54,486 nucleotides of DNA, from positions 11,406-65,891 of the IMG/VR virus record IMGVR_UViG_3300029448_000023. One strand, given 5' to 3'. The DNA is from a virus. Each line of letters begins with the position of its first letter. Position 1 is the stretch's first letter. The notes under the pieces are model-generated. The model made no database searches. It worked only from the letters and a program-made list of their open reading frames with translations, and had not been told where the DNA came from. A program made the translations under genes and the position numbers. Positions 7,895 through 16,272 of this stretch are shown here, piece by piece.

Positions 7895-8211
7895 AAACAT
7901 TAATTATGATATTATTGTGTTCATTAGTCTTTACTCAAGAAGTTGTACCTTGTGATGGTACTTGTTTATCAGAAGAAGAAACAAAAAATATCTTCAACAA
8001 TATACAAGAACTTGAATTTAATCTTGAAAAAGCTAAAACTCTAAATATAGAGTATGAAGATTTGATGAAAGATTATGAGGTACAAATAAAACTAAAAGAT
8101 GATATGATACAACTTGTCAAGCCAAAATGGTATGATAATAAATATCTTTGGTTCTTTGGTGGAATGTTAATAACAAGTGGTTCTGTTTATTTAGCAGGAC
8201 AAATTAAATGA
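7891..8211 (+). CDS. Exported coiled-coil protein with C-terminal membrane segment
   Basis: 106 residues: a signal peptide (MKTLIMILLCSLVFTQ), a CDGTC pair, a helical coiled-coil region (~30-75), then WYDNKYLWFFGGMLITSGSVYLAG as a C-terminal membrane segment. LLCS is not a good lipobox because position -1 is Leu. It overlaps its neighbours on both sides by 4 bases. With the two preceding ORFs it forms a compact set of small membrane proteins just before the terminase; a spanin-like or lysis role is a reasonable but unproven inference. Confidence 0.5.
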   Translation: MKTLIMILLCSLVFTQEVVPCDGTCLSEEETKNIFNNIQELEFNLEKAKTLNIEYEDLMKDYEVQIKLKDDMIQLVKPKWYDNKYLWFFGGMLITSGSVYLAGQIK

Positions 8212-9818
8212 GTCAAGATTATAAACAAATAATACAAAGAGAATATTTAAATTGTGTAAAAAGTCCAGTACATTTTATGAAAAAGTACTGCAAAATACAA
8301 CACCCTACAAAAGGGAAAATAAAATTCAATTTGTATGACTATCAACAAGAAATGTTAACAGATTTTGTTGATAATCGTTATAATATAATCTTAAAGTCAA
8401 GACAATTAGGTATATCAACTCTTTCAGCAGGATATTCATTATGGATGATGTTATTTAATCAAGATAAAAATATTCTTGTTATTGCAAAAGATAAAGATAC
8501 AGCTAAAAATCTTGTTACTAAGGTTAGAATAATGTATTCTAACTTACCACAATGGTTAAAGACAAATGTTATAGAAGATAATAAATTATCATTAGTATTT
8601 AGTAATGGTTCACAAATTAAAGCAGTAGCTGCAACAGCTGAAGCAGGTCGTTCAGAAGCACTATCTTTACTTGTTATTGATGAGGCTGCTTTTATTGACA
8701 AGATTGATTCAATATGGACTGCGGCACAACAAACACTCGCAACGGGTGGTGATTGTATAGCGTTATCAACACCTAATGGTGTGGGTAATTGGTTTCATCA
8801 ACAATGGATGGGAGCTGTAGATGAAACAAATAATTTTAATACAATAAAACTTCATTGGACTTGTCATCCAGATAGAGATGAAGCATGGAGAGCAGAACAG
8901 GATAAAGTATTAGGCCCCTCACAAGCAGCACAAGAATGTGATGCAGACTTTCTTACTTCAGGTGAATCTGTAGTCGACCCTCAAATATTGTCTTGGTATA
9001 AAGATAATCAAGTGTGTGAACCTGTTGAAAAACTAGGTATAGACAATAATTTATGGATATGGGAACAACCTGATTATACAAAAGAATACATAGTGGTTGC
9101 TGATGTGGCTCGTGGTGATGCTGCAGACTTTTCTGCAACTCAAGTTTTTGAGGTTGATACTATGACACAATGTGCTGAATACAAAGGTAGATTATCAACT
9201 ACAGATTACGGTCATTTTTTGATAGATTTAGCCACAAAATACAATGATGCACTACTTATAGTAGAGAACAATAATATAGGATGGGCTACAATACAAACCA
9301 TCATAGATAGAGGTTATAAAAATTTATTTTATCAATCAAAAGATTTACAAGTGGTTGATGTCGAACATCAGATGAGTAATAAGTACAGGACACAAGATAG
9401 AAATATGGTACCAGGGTTTTCAACAACAGCTAAAACTCGACCATTGATTATTGCAAAAATGGAAGAATATGCAAGAGAAAAATTAGTTAATATAAAATCA
9501 TCAAGATTAATTGAAGAATTATTTGTTTTTATATATAAAACAGGATTGATAAATTCAAGAGCAGAAGCTATGAAAGGATATAATGATGATTTAGTTATGT
9601 CTTTTTCTATTGCTCTTTGGATAAGAGATACAGCATTAAGATTACAAAAAGATAAAAACGACCAACAATGGGCTGTTATGAATGGTATATTACAGAATAA
9701 TGGTAATTCAAACTCAGAAGCAGCTTCAGGGTTTTCAAAGGGTAATCAAAATCAAAACAATCCCTTTGAAATGAACACGGGTAAAGATAAAGAAGATTTA
9801 TCCTGGTTAATTAAATAA
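8208..9818 (+). CDS. terL: Terminase large subunit (gp17-like)
   Basis: ATPase and nuclease of the DNA packaging motor. The N-terminal ATPase has KSRQLGIST (63-71). This is a deviant Walker A, with no Lys before Ser/Thr and the lysine instead at the start (Lys63), as in lambda TerL. Walker B is LLVIDEA (Asp158-Glu159), and the coupling motif is STP (187-189). The C-terminal RNase H-like nuclease shows VVADVARGD (Asp298), LIVENNN (Glu352) and GYNDD (Asp459/460) as candidate metal ligands. At 536 residues it is somewhat shorter than T4 gp17 (610). The start overlaps the previous stop (ATGA), and the portal gene follows 12 bases after the stop. Confidence 0.95.
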   Translation: MSQDYKQIIQREYLNCVKSPVHFMKKYCKIQHPTKGKIKFNLYDYQQEMLTDFVDNRYNIILKSRQLGISTLSAGYSLWMMLFNQDKNILVIAKDKDTAKNLVTKVRIMYSNLPQWLKTNVIEDNKLSLVFSNGSQIKAVAATAEAGRSEALSLLVIDEAAFIDKIDSIWTAAQQTLATGGDCIALSTPNGVGNWFHQQWMGAVDETNNFNTIKLHWTCHPDRDEAWRAEQDKVLGPSQAAQECDADFLTSGESVVDPQILSWYKDNQVCEPVEKLGIDNNLWIWEQPDYTKEYIVVADVARGDAADFSATQVFEVDTMTQCAEYKGRLSTTDYGHFLIDLATKYNDALLIVENNNIGWATIQTIIDRGYKNLFYQSKDLQVVDVEHQMSNKYRTQDRNMVPGFSTTAKTRPLIIAKMEEYAREKLVNIKSSRLIEELFVFIYKTGLINSRAEAMKGYNDDLVMSFSIALWIRDTALRLQKDKNDQQWAVMNGILQNNGNSNSEAASGFSKGNQNQNNPFEMNTGKDKEDLSWLIK

Positions 9819-9830
9819 TAAGAGGTAGAA

Positions 9831-11648
9831 ATGGCACAAAATGAAAATATATTTACACGATTAGGGAAATTATTTCAAAATCAAATCGTAGTTAGAAAAA
9901 CACCATCTGGACAAGTAAAAGTTAAAGATGTCGATTTTTCACAAACAAGTTTAAGTACTAATTTTATTGATAGGTATAACAGATTGTTTAATAGTCAAAA
10001 TGCATCGTGGGGTACTGGATATGCAGCAAAACAAAACTCACAAAATGCTTATGATGCACAGCGAAGAGAATTATTTAGAGATTATGAAGTTATGGATTCA
10101 GACCCAATCATATCATCTGCACTTGATATTTACTCAGATGAATCTACGGTAGATAATGTTGAAGGAAGAGTATTAAAAATTAAAACTGATAATCCAAAAG
10201 TTCATAAAATTTTACACAATTTATTTTATGACATATTAAATATAGAATTTAATTTATGGCCTTGGATTCGTAATATGACCAAATATGGTGATTTCTTTTT
10301 AAAATTAGATATATTAGATAAACATGGTATAATGAATGTTAGACCACTTTCTGTATATGAAACAAATAGATTAGAGGAACACGACCTTGAAGACCCTCGT
10401 AAAGTAGAGTTTCAAGTAACAGAACCACAAGGTAAATATAAAGCAACAAATGGTGAAACTAATGAAGAATTATTTCAAAATTATGAAATAGCTCATTTCA
10501 GATTATATGGGGATGCTAATTTTTTACCATATGGTAAATCAATGTTAGAAGGTGCTCGTAAAGTATGGAAACAATTAACTCTTATGGAAGATGCTATGTT
10601 GATTCATAGAATTATGAGAGCTCCAGAAAAGAGGGTATTTAAGTTAGATATTGGAAACATTCCACCAAACGAAGTCGAAAACTTTATGCAACAGGTTATT
10701 AATAAAATGAAAAAAATACCTGTTATTGACCAAAATACAGGTGAATATAATTTGAGATATAATGTAGAGTCAGTAACAGAAGATTATTTCTTACCTGTTC
10801 GTGGTGGAGATAGTGGAACAGAAATTGACACTTTACCAGGTTTAGGTAATGATAATGCAATTGATGATATTGAATATTTAAGAAACAAAATGATGGCGGC
10901 TCTTAAAGTTCCAAAAGCATTTTTAGGATACGATGAACAAATAGGTTCAAAAGCTACACTTGCAGCTGAAGATGTTAGATTTGCAAGAACGATTGAGAGA
11001 TTACAAAAAGTTGTGTGTGCTGAATTAGAGAAGATTGCTATTGTTCACTTATACACACAAGGATTTGAAGATGCAGAATTAATTAATTTTGATTTAGAAT
11101 TAACAAATCCATCAATGATACATCAACAAGAAAAATTAGAGTTGTTAACACAACAACAAGAAATAGCAACTAATTTGTTAGAAAATAAATTAATGTCTCG
11201 TAAATGGATTTATGATAATATTTTTGAATTTGATGATAATCAGAAAACAGAAATATTCGATGGTATTATCGAAGATACAAAACAAAAATTTAGAATGGAA
11301 CAAATTGAAACAGAAGGAAGTGACCCTGCAAATCAACCACAGGATTCTGGTGAAGGCGAAGAGGATGTTATGGCTAGAAAAGGTGAATGGGGCGGTGACA
11401 GAAGAAGTGGAACTGGTAAGAAAGAATACGGTAATGAGTATGATGCCGATGATTTAAAAGATGCAACAAAGTATGAAAGAGAACGATATGGTAAACGAGA
11501 GTTTAAAGGCAAATCACCATTGGCTGTTGGTAAGGGTGGAACGATTGTTGCGAGAGAAAGCTTACTAAAATCCTTAAAGAAAAAATTTGGAAATAACATC
11601 AATCAAGGAATACTAAATGAGGATTCAATAATTGATGAAGAAAAATAG
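9831..11648 (+). CDS. Portal protein (gp20-like)
   Basis: The dodecameric portal vertex protein through which DNA enters the head. Signature segments include YEVMDSDPIISSALDIYSDE (about 87-106), GKSMLEGARKVWKQLTLMEDA and KVPKAFLGYDEQIGSKATLA. At 605 residues it is longer than T4 gp20 (524) because of a charged, glycine-rich C-terminal extension (from ~490). The extension ends near ILNE|DSII, which fits the (L/I)-x-E protease motif, so the tail may be trimmed. The ribosome binding site AGAGGTAG precedes ATG 9831. It follows the terminase directly, as in T4. Confidence 0.93.
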   Translation: MAQNENIFTRLGKLFQNQIVVRKTPSGQVKVKDVDFSQTSLSTNFIDRYNRLFNSQNASWGTGYAAKQNSQNAYDAQRRELFRDYEVMDSDPIISSALDIYSDESTVDNVEGRVLKIKTDNPKVHKILHNLFYDILNIEFNLWPWIRNMTKYGDFFLKLDILDKHGIMNVRPLSVYETNRLEEHDLEDPRKVEFQVTEPQGKYKATNGETNEELFQNYEIAHFRLYGDANFLPYGKSMLEGARKVWKQLTLMEDAMLIHRIMRAPEKRVFKLDIGNIPPNEVENFMQQVINKMKKIPVIDQNTGEYNLRYNVESVTEDYFLPVRGGDSGTEIDTLPGLGNDNAIDDIEYLRNKMMAALKVPKAFLGYDEQIGSKATLAAEDVRFARTIERLQKVVCAELEKIAIVHLYTQGFEDAELINFDLELTNPSMIHQQEKLELLTQQQEIATNLLENKLMSRKWIYDNIFEFDDNQKTEIFDGIIEDTKQKFRMEQIETEGSDPANQPQDSGEGEEDVMARKGEWGGDRRSGTGKKEYGNEYDADDLKDATKYERERYGKREFKGKSPLAVGKGGTIVARESLLKSLKKKFGNNINQGILNEDSIIDEEK

Positions 11649-11675
11649 AATAAATATATCGTTATTTAGGTTTTT

Positions 11676-11691
11676 CATATATTTATATATG
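11676..11691 (+). promoter_or_regulatory. TATTTATA promoter-like motif
   Basis: CATATATTTATATATG, with the core at 11680-11687, is followed by AATAA as at 23162 and 31433. It lies in the 74-base gap after the portal gene and about 32 bases before the preferred ATG 11723. Confidence 0.5.
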
Positions 11692-11722
11692 AATAATTAC
11701 ACATATGCGACGGAGAACAAGA

Positions 11723-12604
11723 ATGCAAAATAAAATTAAACATTCAAAAATCCGTAATTCAGGATTATTGTTTGAATTTTTACTCAGACAGATTACTTTA
11801 GATGTGCTTAATAAGAACACAACGAGTAAAGCTGTAGAAATGATAAAAGAAAACTTTAATGAAACAACTGAATTGGGAAAAGAATTGGCTTTATACAATA
11901 TCCTTTTAAGTAAAAAATTTAGTGATGACAAACGCGCAGAATTTTTTATTAATGAAGTTTTACAACAAAGGCAAAAATTAAATAATTCAAAGTTACGAAG
12001 AGAACGATATAATTTGATAAAATCATGCAAAGAAAGTTATGATACATCAAAATTGTTTTCGAGTAAAGTTAAAAATTACAAATTATATGCAACAATTTAT
12101 AAACTATTTGAATTTAAATCTTTATCCGCAGAAGAAAAAACTGAATCATTTTTTAATATTGTTGAACATATAACTACTCCAGAAAAAAATATAAAATTAT
12201 CAGAAACTATTGGAGGAGCTCCGATACCTGATGATAGTGATTTAAGAATACTAACATATAGAACTTTGTTAGAAAAATTCAATCAAAAATATTCAAAACT
12301 AAATAAAAATCAAAAAAACTTATTAAGGGAATATATTAATAATGTTTCAAATACAAATTCATTAAAAGAAACAATACAAACTATAGTTAATGAATTAAAA
12401 AAAGATTTAAAATCACACAAAAAAAATCTTAAAGATAAAGTTGTAAAAATCAAAATGGATGAAGCAATCAAATCAATTAGTGAAATGTGTGGGATAGAAG
12501 ATAACTCAAGTATTGTAAAAGACAAATATGTTTTACAAACAATGAGATATTTAGAACTTTTAAAGGAGTTGAAAAAAAGTGACAAACAAACAATTCAAGA
12601 TTAA
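11723..12604 (+). CDS. Conserved head-region protein between portal and prohead protease
   Basis: I prefer ATG 11723 (293 residues), because CGGAG lies 5-11 bases before it; ATG 11705 in the same frame has no ribosome binding site and sits on the promoter motif. The N-terminus has IRNSGLLFEFLLRQITLDVL, a segment I recall from conserved proteins located after the portal gene in marine T4-like phages. The rest is helical and lysine-rich. No enzyme motif is seen. Its position corresponds to the T4 gene 67/68 prohead core region, so a capsid assembly role is plausible. The 3' end overlaps the next gene by 26 bases. Confidence 0.65.
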   Translation: MQNKIKHSKIRNSGLLFEFLLRQITLDVLNKNTTSKAVEMIKENFNETTELGKELALYNILLSKKFSDDKRAEFFINEVLQQRQKLNNSKLRRERYNLIKSCKESYDTSKLFSSKVKNYKLYATIYKLFEFKSLSAEEKTESFFNIVEHITTPEKNIKLSETIGGAPIPDDSDLRILTYRTLLEKFNQKYSKLNKNQKNLLREYINNVSNTNSLKETIQTIVNELKKDLKSHKKNLKDKVVKIKMDEAIKSISEMCGIEDNSSIVKDKYVLQTMRYLELLKELKKSDKQTIQD

Positions 12605-12887
12605 AATCAAAGAAATAATGTTAGAATTATTGAAAGATTATGATTTAGAAGAAATAACCACTACGAGTAATATAGATGGGTATTCAACTCCGTTTGCATT
12701 TGCAGGAAAAGGTAAAAAGGGTAAAAAGAAAAGAAAAAGAATTTCAACAAATAGTACTGGTTATGCTGTTGTGAACGAAGAATTATCACAACAAGATGTT
12801 ACACAGATAAGAAAAATTATAAAAAGCATTTTAAATGATATGTTTAGGGATATATGGTTGAAAAGAAATGCTTGGAATAGAATTTAG
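12579..12887 (+). CDS. Small basic head-region protein with leader-like N-terminus
   Basis: GTG start at 12579 with GGAG at 12565-12568, inside the end of the previous gene. The 102-residue product starts MTNKQFKIKIKEIMLE, a basic amphipathic leader ending in M-L-E/I-M-L-E, close to the (L/I)-x-E head protease motif. A DGYSTPFAFAGKGKKGKKKRKR stretch and a C-terminal helix (IRKIIKSILNDMFRDIWLKRNAW) follow. The STPFAF plus basic patch is familiar from marine T4-like head clusters, but I know no function. Probably a prohead core or internal protein. Confidence 0.55.
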   Translation: MTNKQFKIKIKEIMLELLKDYDLEEITTTSNIDGYSTPFAFAGKGKKGKKKRKRISTNSTGYAVVNEELSQQDVTQIRKIIKSILNDMFRDIWLKRNAWNRI

Positions 12888-12896
12888 GAGAATAAA

Positions 12897-13259
12897 ATGT
12901 CATCAATGTACCAATCAAGTTCATTTAACGAAGCAGGTGTAACACGACCTTATGCACAGATACCGAAAACACCAGATTTTAGTAATGTATTTAATAAAGT
13001 TACTGCACCAGCAGCTGGAGTAGTTCAAGAAGCACCTAATAGTGTTATACTAAATAATGCAGGTAGTTATAAATTTTGTTACACTACATCTGCATCGTTA
13101 GCTGGTTCAACTCTTGACCCAACTGATTACATATCTGGTTCTGTTTTAGACGGTGATAGTGGTCCAATTGAATTACCTATTCAACCAGTAGCATGGGCAG
13201 CAGCAGGAGCTGCAGCTAAAACAGGTGATGTAACATTCGTATATAAAGGAGTAAAATAA
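12897..13259 (+). CDS. Small beta-rich head-region protein of unknown function
   Basis: 120 residues, low in lysine and rich in Ser, Ala, Pro and Val, unlike its basic neighbours. The N-terminus is extended (TRPYAQIPKTPDFSNVFNKV). It is followed by beta-type stretches (SYKFCYTTSAS, DPTDYISGSVLD, DVTFVYKG). The composition is typical of an exposed structural protein such as a decoration or head-fibre subunit, but I do not recognise one. The ribosome binding site AGGAG precedes ATG 12897, and the stop overlaps the protease start (TAATG). Confidence 0.5.
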   Translation: MSSMYQSSSFNEAGVTRPYAQIPKTPDFSNVFNKVTAPAAGVVQEAPNSVILNNAGSYKFCYTTSASLAGSTLDPTDYISGSVLDGDSGPIELPIQPVAWAAAGAAAKTGDVTFVYKGVK

Positions 13260-13885
13260 TGAAGCAAGTAATAGTAGATTATATTCCATTTGAAGTATCA
13301 CCACAACAAATTAATGAGTCAATGAAAAACAACAATGGTAGATTGGTTGTTAAAGGAGTATTGCAAAGAGCAGAAGCTAAAAATCAAAACGGAAGAGTTT
13401 ATCCAAAAGAAACTTTAGTTAGAGAAGCTAAAAAATATGCTGAGATTCAAATTGCTGAACGAAGAGCACTTGGTGAGTTAGACCATCCAGATTCATCTGT
13501 TGTTAACTTGAACAATGTATCTCATAATGTATTGGAAATGCATTGGAAAGATAATGATTTAGTTGGTACGGTCGAGGTATTAGGAACTCCTGCAGGAAAT
13601 ATTTTAAAAGAATTATTTAAATCAGGCATTAAACTTGGTATATCATCAAGAGGACTTGGTTCAGTAAAAGAAATGAACGAAAATGAAGATGGTGATACGG
13701 TAGAAGTACAACCTGATTTTGAACTTATCGCATTTGATTTTGTATCAAATCCATCTACACACGGAGCTTTCTTATCACCAACAAATGAAGGAAAATTAAA
13801 TGAAGGTGTTGGGACAAGAGATGGTGTGTGTTGTCACGATTGCAAAATTGAAAACATAATCAACGATATTTTCAGAGGAGAATAA
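13259..13885 (+). CDS. Prohead maturation protease (gp21-like)
   Basis: 208-residue serine protease that should process scaffold, capsid and core proteins during head maturation. Conserved family segments are NGRVYP (44-49), GELDHP with catalytic His76, GISSRG with catalytic Ser129/130, and AFDFVSNPS (Asp160 region). Its length equals that of T4 gp21. T4 gp21 cuts after (L/I)-x-E. A KLNE|G site (Glu182) near the C-terminus may be a self-processing site, and the major capsid gene carries LINE|F after residue 61. The C-terminal tail with CCHDC is unusual and may bind metal. Confidence 0.9.
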   Translation: MKQVIVDYIPFEVSPQQINESMKNNNGRLVVKGVLQRAEAKNQNGRVYPKETLVREAKKYAEIQIAERRALGELDHPDSSVVNLNNVSHNVLEMHWKDNDLVGTVEVLGTPAGNILKELFKSGIKLGISSRGLGSVKEMNENEDGDTVEVQPDFELIAFDFVSNPSTHGAFLSPTNEGKLNEGVGTRDGVCCHDCKIENIINDIFRGE

Positions 13886-13886
13886 G

Positions 13887-14297
13887 ATGAGTGATTACAA
13901 AAAAATGATGGGATTCATTGATAAAAAAACTTCTAAAAAAGACTCTAAACCTAAAGTAAATGAAGTTCTTAACTCTGTAAAAAAAGAATTTGGTGATTTA
14001 AATGAATCTCTAACTTGGAATAATAGAAAATTCGGTGAGAGATTACCTACAATGGAAGACTATCAAGAAGCACACGATAAAAAAAATATGCAAGAAGGAC
14101 CTGCTTACGAATATAAAAAAGATTTAAAAAACATTGATAAGTCTTATAAATTACATGCCAAATCAGTATTAAATTTTTATGAAAAATTAAGAAAAAAAGG
14201 TTTAGATAAAGAAGCATCAGCTTTACTTGATACATATAAGAAAAATTATGTAACTTTTAAAAAACAATATGATAAAATTGTAAGTAAACTACTCTAA
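13887..14297 (+). CDS. Helical prohead-core-like protein
   Basis: 136 residues, mostly Lys/Glu-rich helix. An LNE|S site at about residue 40 (GDLNESLTWNNRKFGERLP) fits the head protease motif. The C-terminal half (KKDLKNIDKSYKLHAKSVLNFYEKLRKKG) looks like a helical bundle or coiled coil. The start follows the protease stop by one base, and the stop overlaps the next ATG (TAATG). Function unknown; position and processing motif suggest a scaffold or internal head protein. Confidence 0.55.
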   Translation: MSDYKKMMGFIDKKTSKKDSKPKVNEVLNSVKKEFGDLNESLTWNNRKFGERLPTMEDYQEAHDKKNMQEGPAYEYKKDLKNIDKSYKLHAKSVLNFYEKLRKKGLDKEASALLDTYKKNYVTFKKQYDKIVSKLL

Positions 14298-14731
14298 TGC
14301 CTTCAGTATCTAAACAACAACAAAAGTTTTTTGGAGTTGTGAAAGCAATGCAAAAGGGTGATACACCTAAAAAAGGAAAAGCAGGAAAAGCTGCTAAATC
14401 AATGAGTAAAGATGATGTTGATGATTTTGCTTCAACGAAACATAAAGGATTACCAAAAAAGGTAAAAAAGGAAATGAAAGTCAGAGAATTAATAAAAAAA
14501 TTAGTTAGAGAAATAATGACTGAAGAACAAATTACAGAAGCTTTAGATGCTAAAAAAATTAAAAAAGAATTAAACAATAGTTTAAAGGGTGTTAGAAAAA
14601 ATAACTTTACTTTAGCTAGAGAGTTAAATAAAATTAACAAAACAAAAGCTAAACAAGTTATGGTATTATATAAACGATACATAATCGAATATCAAATTCG
14701 AATTGAAAAAATACTGAGAGATGTTAAATGA
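14297..14731 (+). CDS. DUF3008-like domain protein with head-protease-type sites
   Basis: The first ~55 residues (MPSVSKQQQKFFGVV...GDTPKKGKAGKAAKSMSKDDVDDFASTKHKGLPKKV) match the DUF3008 pattern known from bacteria and phages, function unknown. A leader-like helix then appears internally (KVRELIKKLVREIMTEEQITEA), giving IMTE|E and ITE|A sites, followed by a basic helical C-terminal part. The chain would be cut into a DUF3008 piece and a ~65-residue basic peptide if the head protease acts here. It overlaps both neighbours by 1-4 bases. Confidence 0.6.
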   Translation: MPSVSKQQQKFFGVVKAMQKGDTPKKGKAGKAAKSMSKDDVDDFASTKHKGLPKKVKKEMKVRELIKKLVREIMTEEQITEALDAKKIKKELNNSLKGVRKNNFTLARELNKINKTKAKQVMVLYKRYIIEYQIRIEKILRDVK

Positions 14732-15177
14732 AAATAACAATGAAAAGATTAAAAGAAATCATTAGAGAAGAGTTAATTAATGAGAAGGTATTTGGTTCAC
14801 AAGCACAATATGATGCTTATAGAAAAAAACATAATTTAAAACCTGGTACAAAAGTTAAAGTAGCAGGTAAAACAATTACCGTTAAAGGTAAAGGTAAAAT
14901 GTCTAAAAAGGCTAAATCAACAGCTGATAGAATGGCTGATAAATTAAATAAAAAAATGGATGCTTTGAATAAAAAACGAACACAAGGTAAAGTTACAGAA
15001 AATGAAAAAATACCTGGTGAGTTAAAAAGATATATGGATAGATTTTTAGACAAATTAAAAGATAGAAATTTAGTAAGAGCTAAAAAGAAAGAAGTTTTGA
15101 AAAAAGTTTTACAAACATTAGGTATATCTCCTAAAGAATTACAAATGTATATGCAAAGAGTTAAAAGAGAGATATAG
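14728..15177 (+). CDS. Basic internal-head-protein candidate with capsid-targeting-like leader
   Basis: 149 residues, starting MKITMKRLKEIIREELINE, a basic amphipathic helix ending in I-N-E, the same residues as the capsid protein site (LINE). The body has a short beta segment (GTKVKVAGKTITVKGKGK) and lysine-rich helices, giving a strongly positive protein suited to packaging with DNA. It overlaps upstream by 4 bases, and its stop TAG shares a base with the GTG of the next gene. No family recognised. Confidence 0.6.
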   Translation: MKITMKRLKEIIREELINEKVFGSQAQYDAYRKKHNLKPGTKVKVAGKTITVKGKGKMSKKAKSTADRMADKLNKKMDALNKKRTQGKVTENEKIPGELKRYMDRFLDKLKDRNLVRAKKKEVLKKVLQTLGISPKELQMYMQRVKREI

Positions 15178-15491
15178 TGAAACTTATAGACTTATTATTA
15201 GAAAAAAAAGTTGAATTTCCGGAAAAAGATGTAGATTTGGTTAGGAAATACACACATCAAAATCAACATCAGTCCGCTAGGTCACATATAGCTTATTATG
15301 GATGGTCAAAATATGGTAATAGAAATCTTAAAAAATTTGATGAATTTTATAGACTATTAAATAAATTAGGAGATGTATTAGGTGGTTTCGGTCCAGAATT
15401 AAGTAAACTTAAACAAAAAATGGAAAAACCATTTTACAAAGAAATAAAAAAAACTTTTTCAAATGCAGAAGACATTATAAGGAATCTATAG
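15177..15491 (+). CDS. Small protein with short capsid-targeting-like leader, GTG start
   Basis: 104 residues, starting at GTG 15177 inside the previous stop (TAGTG). The leader MKLIDLLLE ends in L-L-E before KK. The body is helical with aromatic residues (YTHQNQHQSARSHIAYYGWSKYGNRN). The first 24 bases around the start are almost the same as those of the next gene, although the protein bodies differ, suggesting that the leader moves as a unit. Function unknown; inferred internal head protein. Confidence 0.55.
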   Translation: MKLIDLLLEKKVEFPEKDVDLVRKYTHQNQHQSARSHIAYYGWSKYGNRNLKKFDEFYRLLNKLGDVLGGFGPELSKLKQKMEKPFYKEIKKTFSNAEDIIRNL

Positions 15492-15976
15492 TGAAACTTA
15501 AAGACTTATTAAATGAATTAGCTATTACTCGAGGTAAAGTTTATACTGATAAAGATTTAAAACCTTTTAAAGTAGATGAAGATAAAATTGATGAAGCTGG
15601 TTCAATTGGTGGAGCTCTCGATATGAGTAGTATAGAAAATAGTTATACAGCTCCAAAAAGAGACACAAGTGTTAAAAATCAAGGTGTTTATTTACAAAAG
15701 TTTTCATCAAAAGAAGCAAGAGCAACTATTGATGGGGCATTAAAAAATTATGTAAAAGATTTAAGAAAGGTTCAAGGTAAAGTTGTTAAGGATTGGATGA
15801 AAGCAGCAAAAGCAAATCAAATTGATTTCTTTGATATTATAAGAGGATTAAAAACAGGTGATGTACGAAGAGCACATCAATATGAAACAGATTTTTTAGT
15901 AAGTTTATTAACAAAAGATAAAATCATTGATAGATTCAGAAGTTATTTTAAAGGTAAAAAAGGTAAAAAAAGATAA
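15491..15976 (+). CDS. Hypothetical protein with capsid-targeting-like leader, GTG start
   Basis: 161 residues, GTG start inside the previous TAG. The leader MKLKDLLNE ends in L-N-E, an excellent (L/I)-x-E site, followed by LAITRGKVYTDKDLKPF. The central part is glycine/serine-rich; the C-terminal two thirds form charged helices (VKDLRKVQGKVVKDWMKAAK, DFFDIIRGLKTGDVRRAHQYE) with a lysine-rich end. No enzyme motif. It ends at a TAATG overlap with the next gene. Confidence 0.55.
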   Translation: MKLKDLLNELAITRGKVYTDKDLKPFKVDEDKIDEAGSIGGALDMSSIENSYTAPKRDTSVKNQGVYLQKFSSKEARATIDGALKNYVKDLRKVQGKVVKDWMKAAKANQIDFFDIIRGLKTGDVRRAHQYETDFLVSLLTKDKIIDRFRSYFKGKKGKKR

Positions 15977-16263
15977 TGGCTACAAATAAAGATATTATTA
16001 AAAAATTAGATTGTGTTGAAGAAAGATTAACTAATGGTGAATTAGAAGAAATACATTCAACGGTAAAAGAAATTAAAGAAGTTTTGTTAGACCCTGAAGA
16101 TGGGTTGATTGTTCGTGTGAATAAAAACACATATTGGAGAAAACAAATCAATATACAAGATATAGAAGAATTAAAGAATTTTAAATCAAATGTAACTCAT
16201 GCACTTTGGGGTGTTTACACTTTAGTGTTGGGTATAATAGCTAAAATATTATTTTGGAAATAG
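15976..16263 (+). CDS. Coiled-coil protein with C-terminal transmembrane helix (XhlA-like topology)
   Basis: 95 residues. A charged coiled coil (~5-45, VEERLTNGELEEIHSTVKEIKEVLL) is followed by a polar stretch and a single C-terminal membrane helix (THALWGVYTLVLGIIAKILFWK). This layout resembles XhlA/holin-accessory proteins. It is unexpected inside a run of prohead core genes, where it could instead anchor prohead assembly to the membrane (T4 proheads initiate on the inner membrane). No sequence family is certain. Confidence 0.5.
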   Translation: MATNKDIIKKLDCVEERLTNGELEEIHSTVKEIKEVLLDPEDGLIVRVNKNTYWRKQINIQDIEELKNFKSNVTHALWGVYTLVLGIIAKILFWK

Positions 16264-16272
16264 GAGATAAAA

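Noticed and set aside
8394-8430. Terminase Walker A without the usual lysine (SRQLGIST) suggested an inactive enzyme.
   Set aside because: A lysine at the start (KSRQLGIST) gives the deviant Walker A known from lambda TerL and other terminases, and Walker B and nuclease residues are intact.
9967-10152. Alternate-frame ORF in the portal gene.
   Set aside because: Fully inside a well-conserved portal region with no start signal.
11705-11722. ATG 11705 as the start of the head-region gene.
   Set aside because: No ribosome binding site precedes it and it lies against the promoter motif; CGGAG fits ATG 11723.
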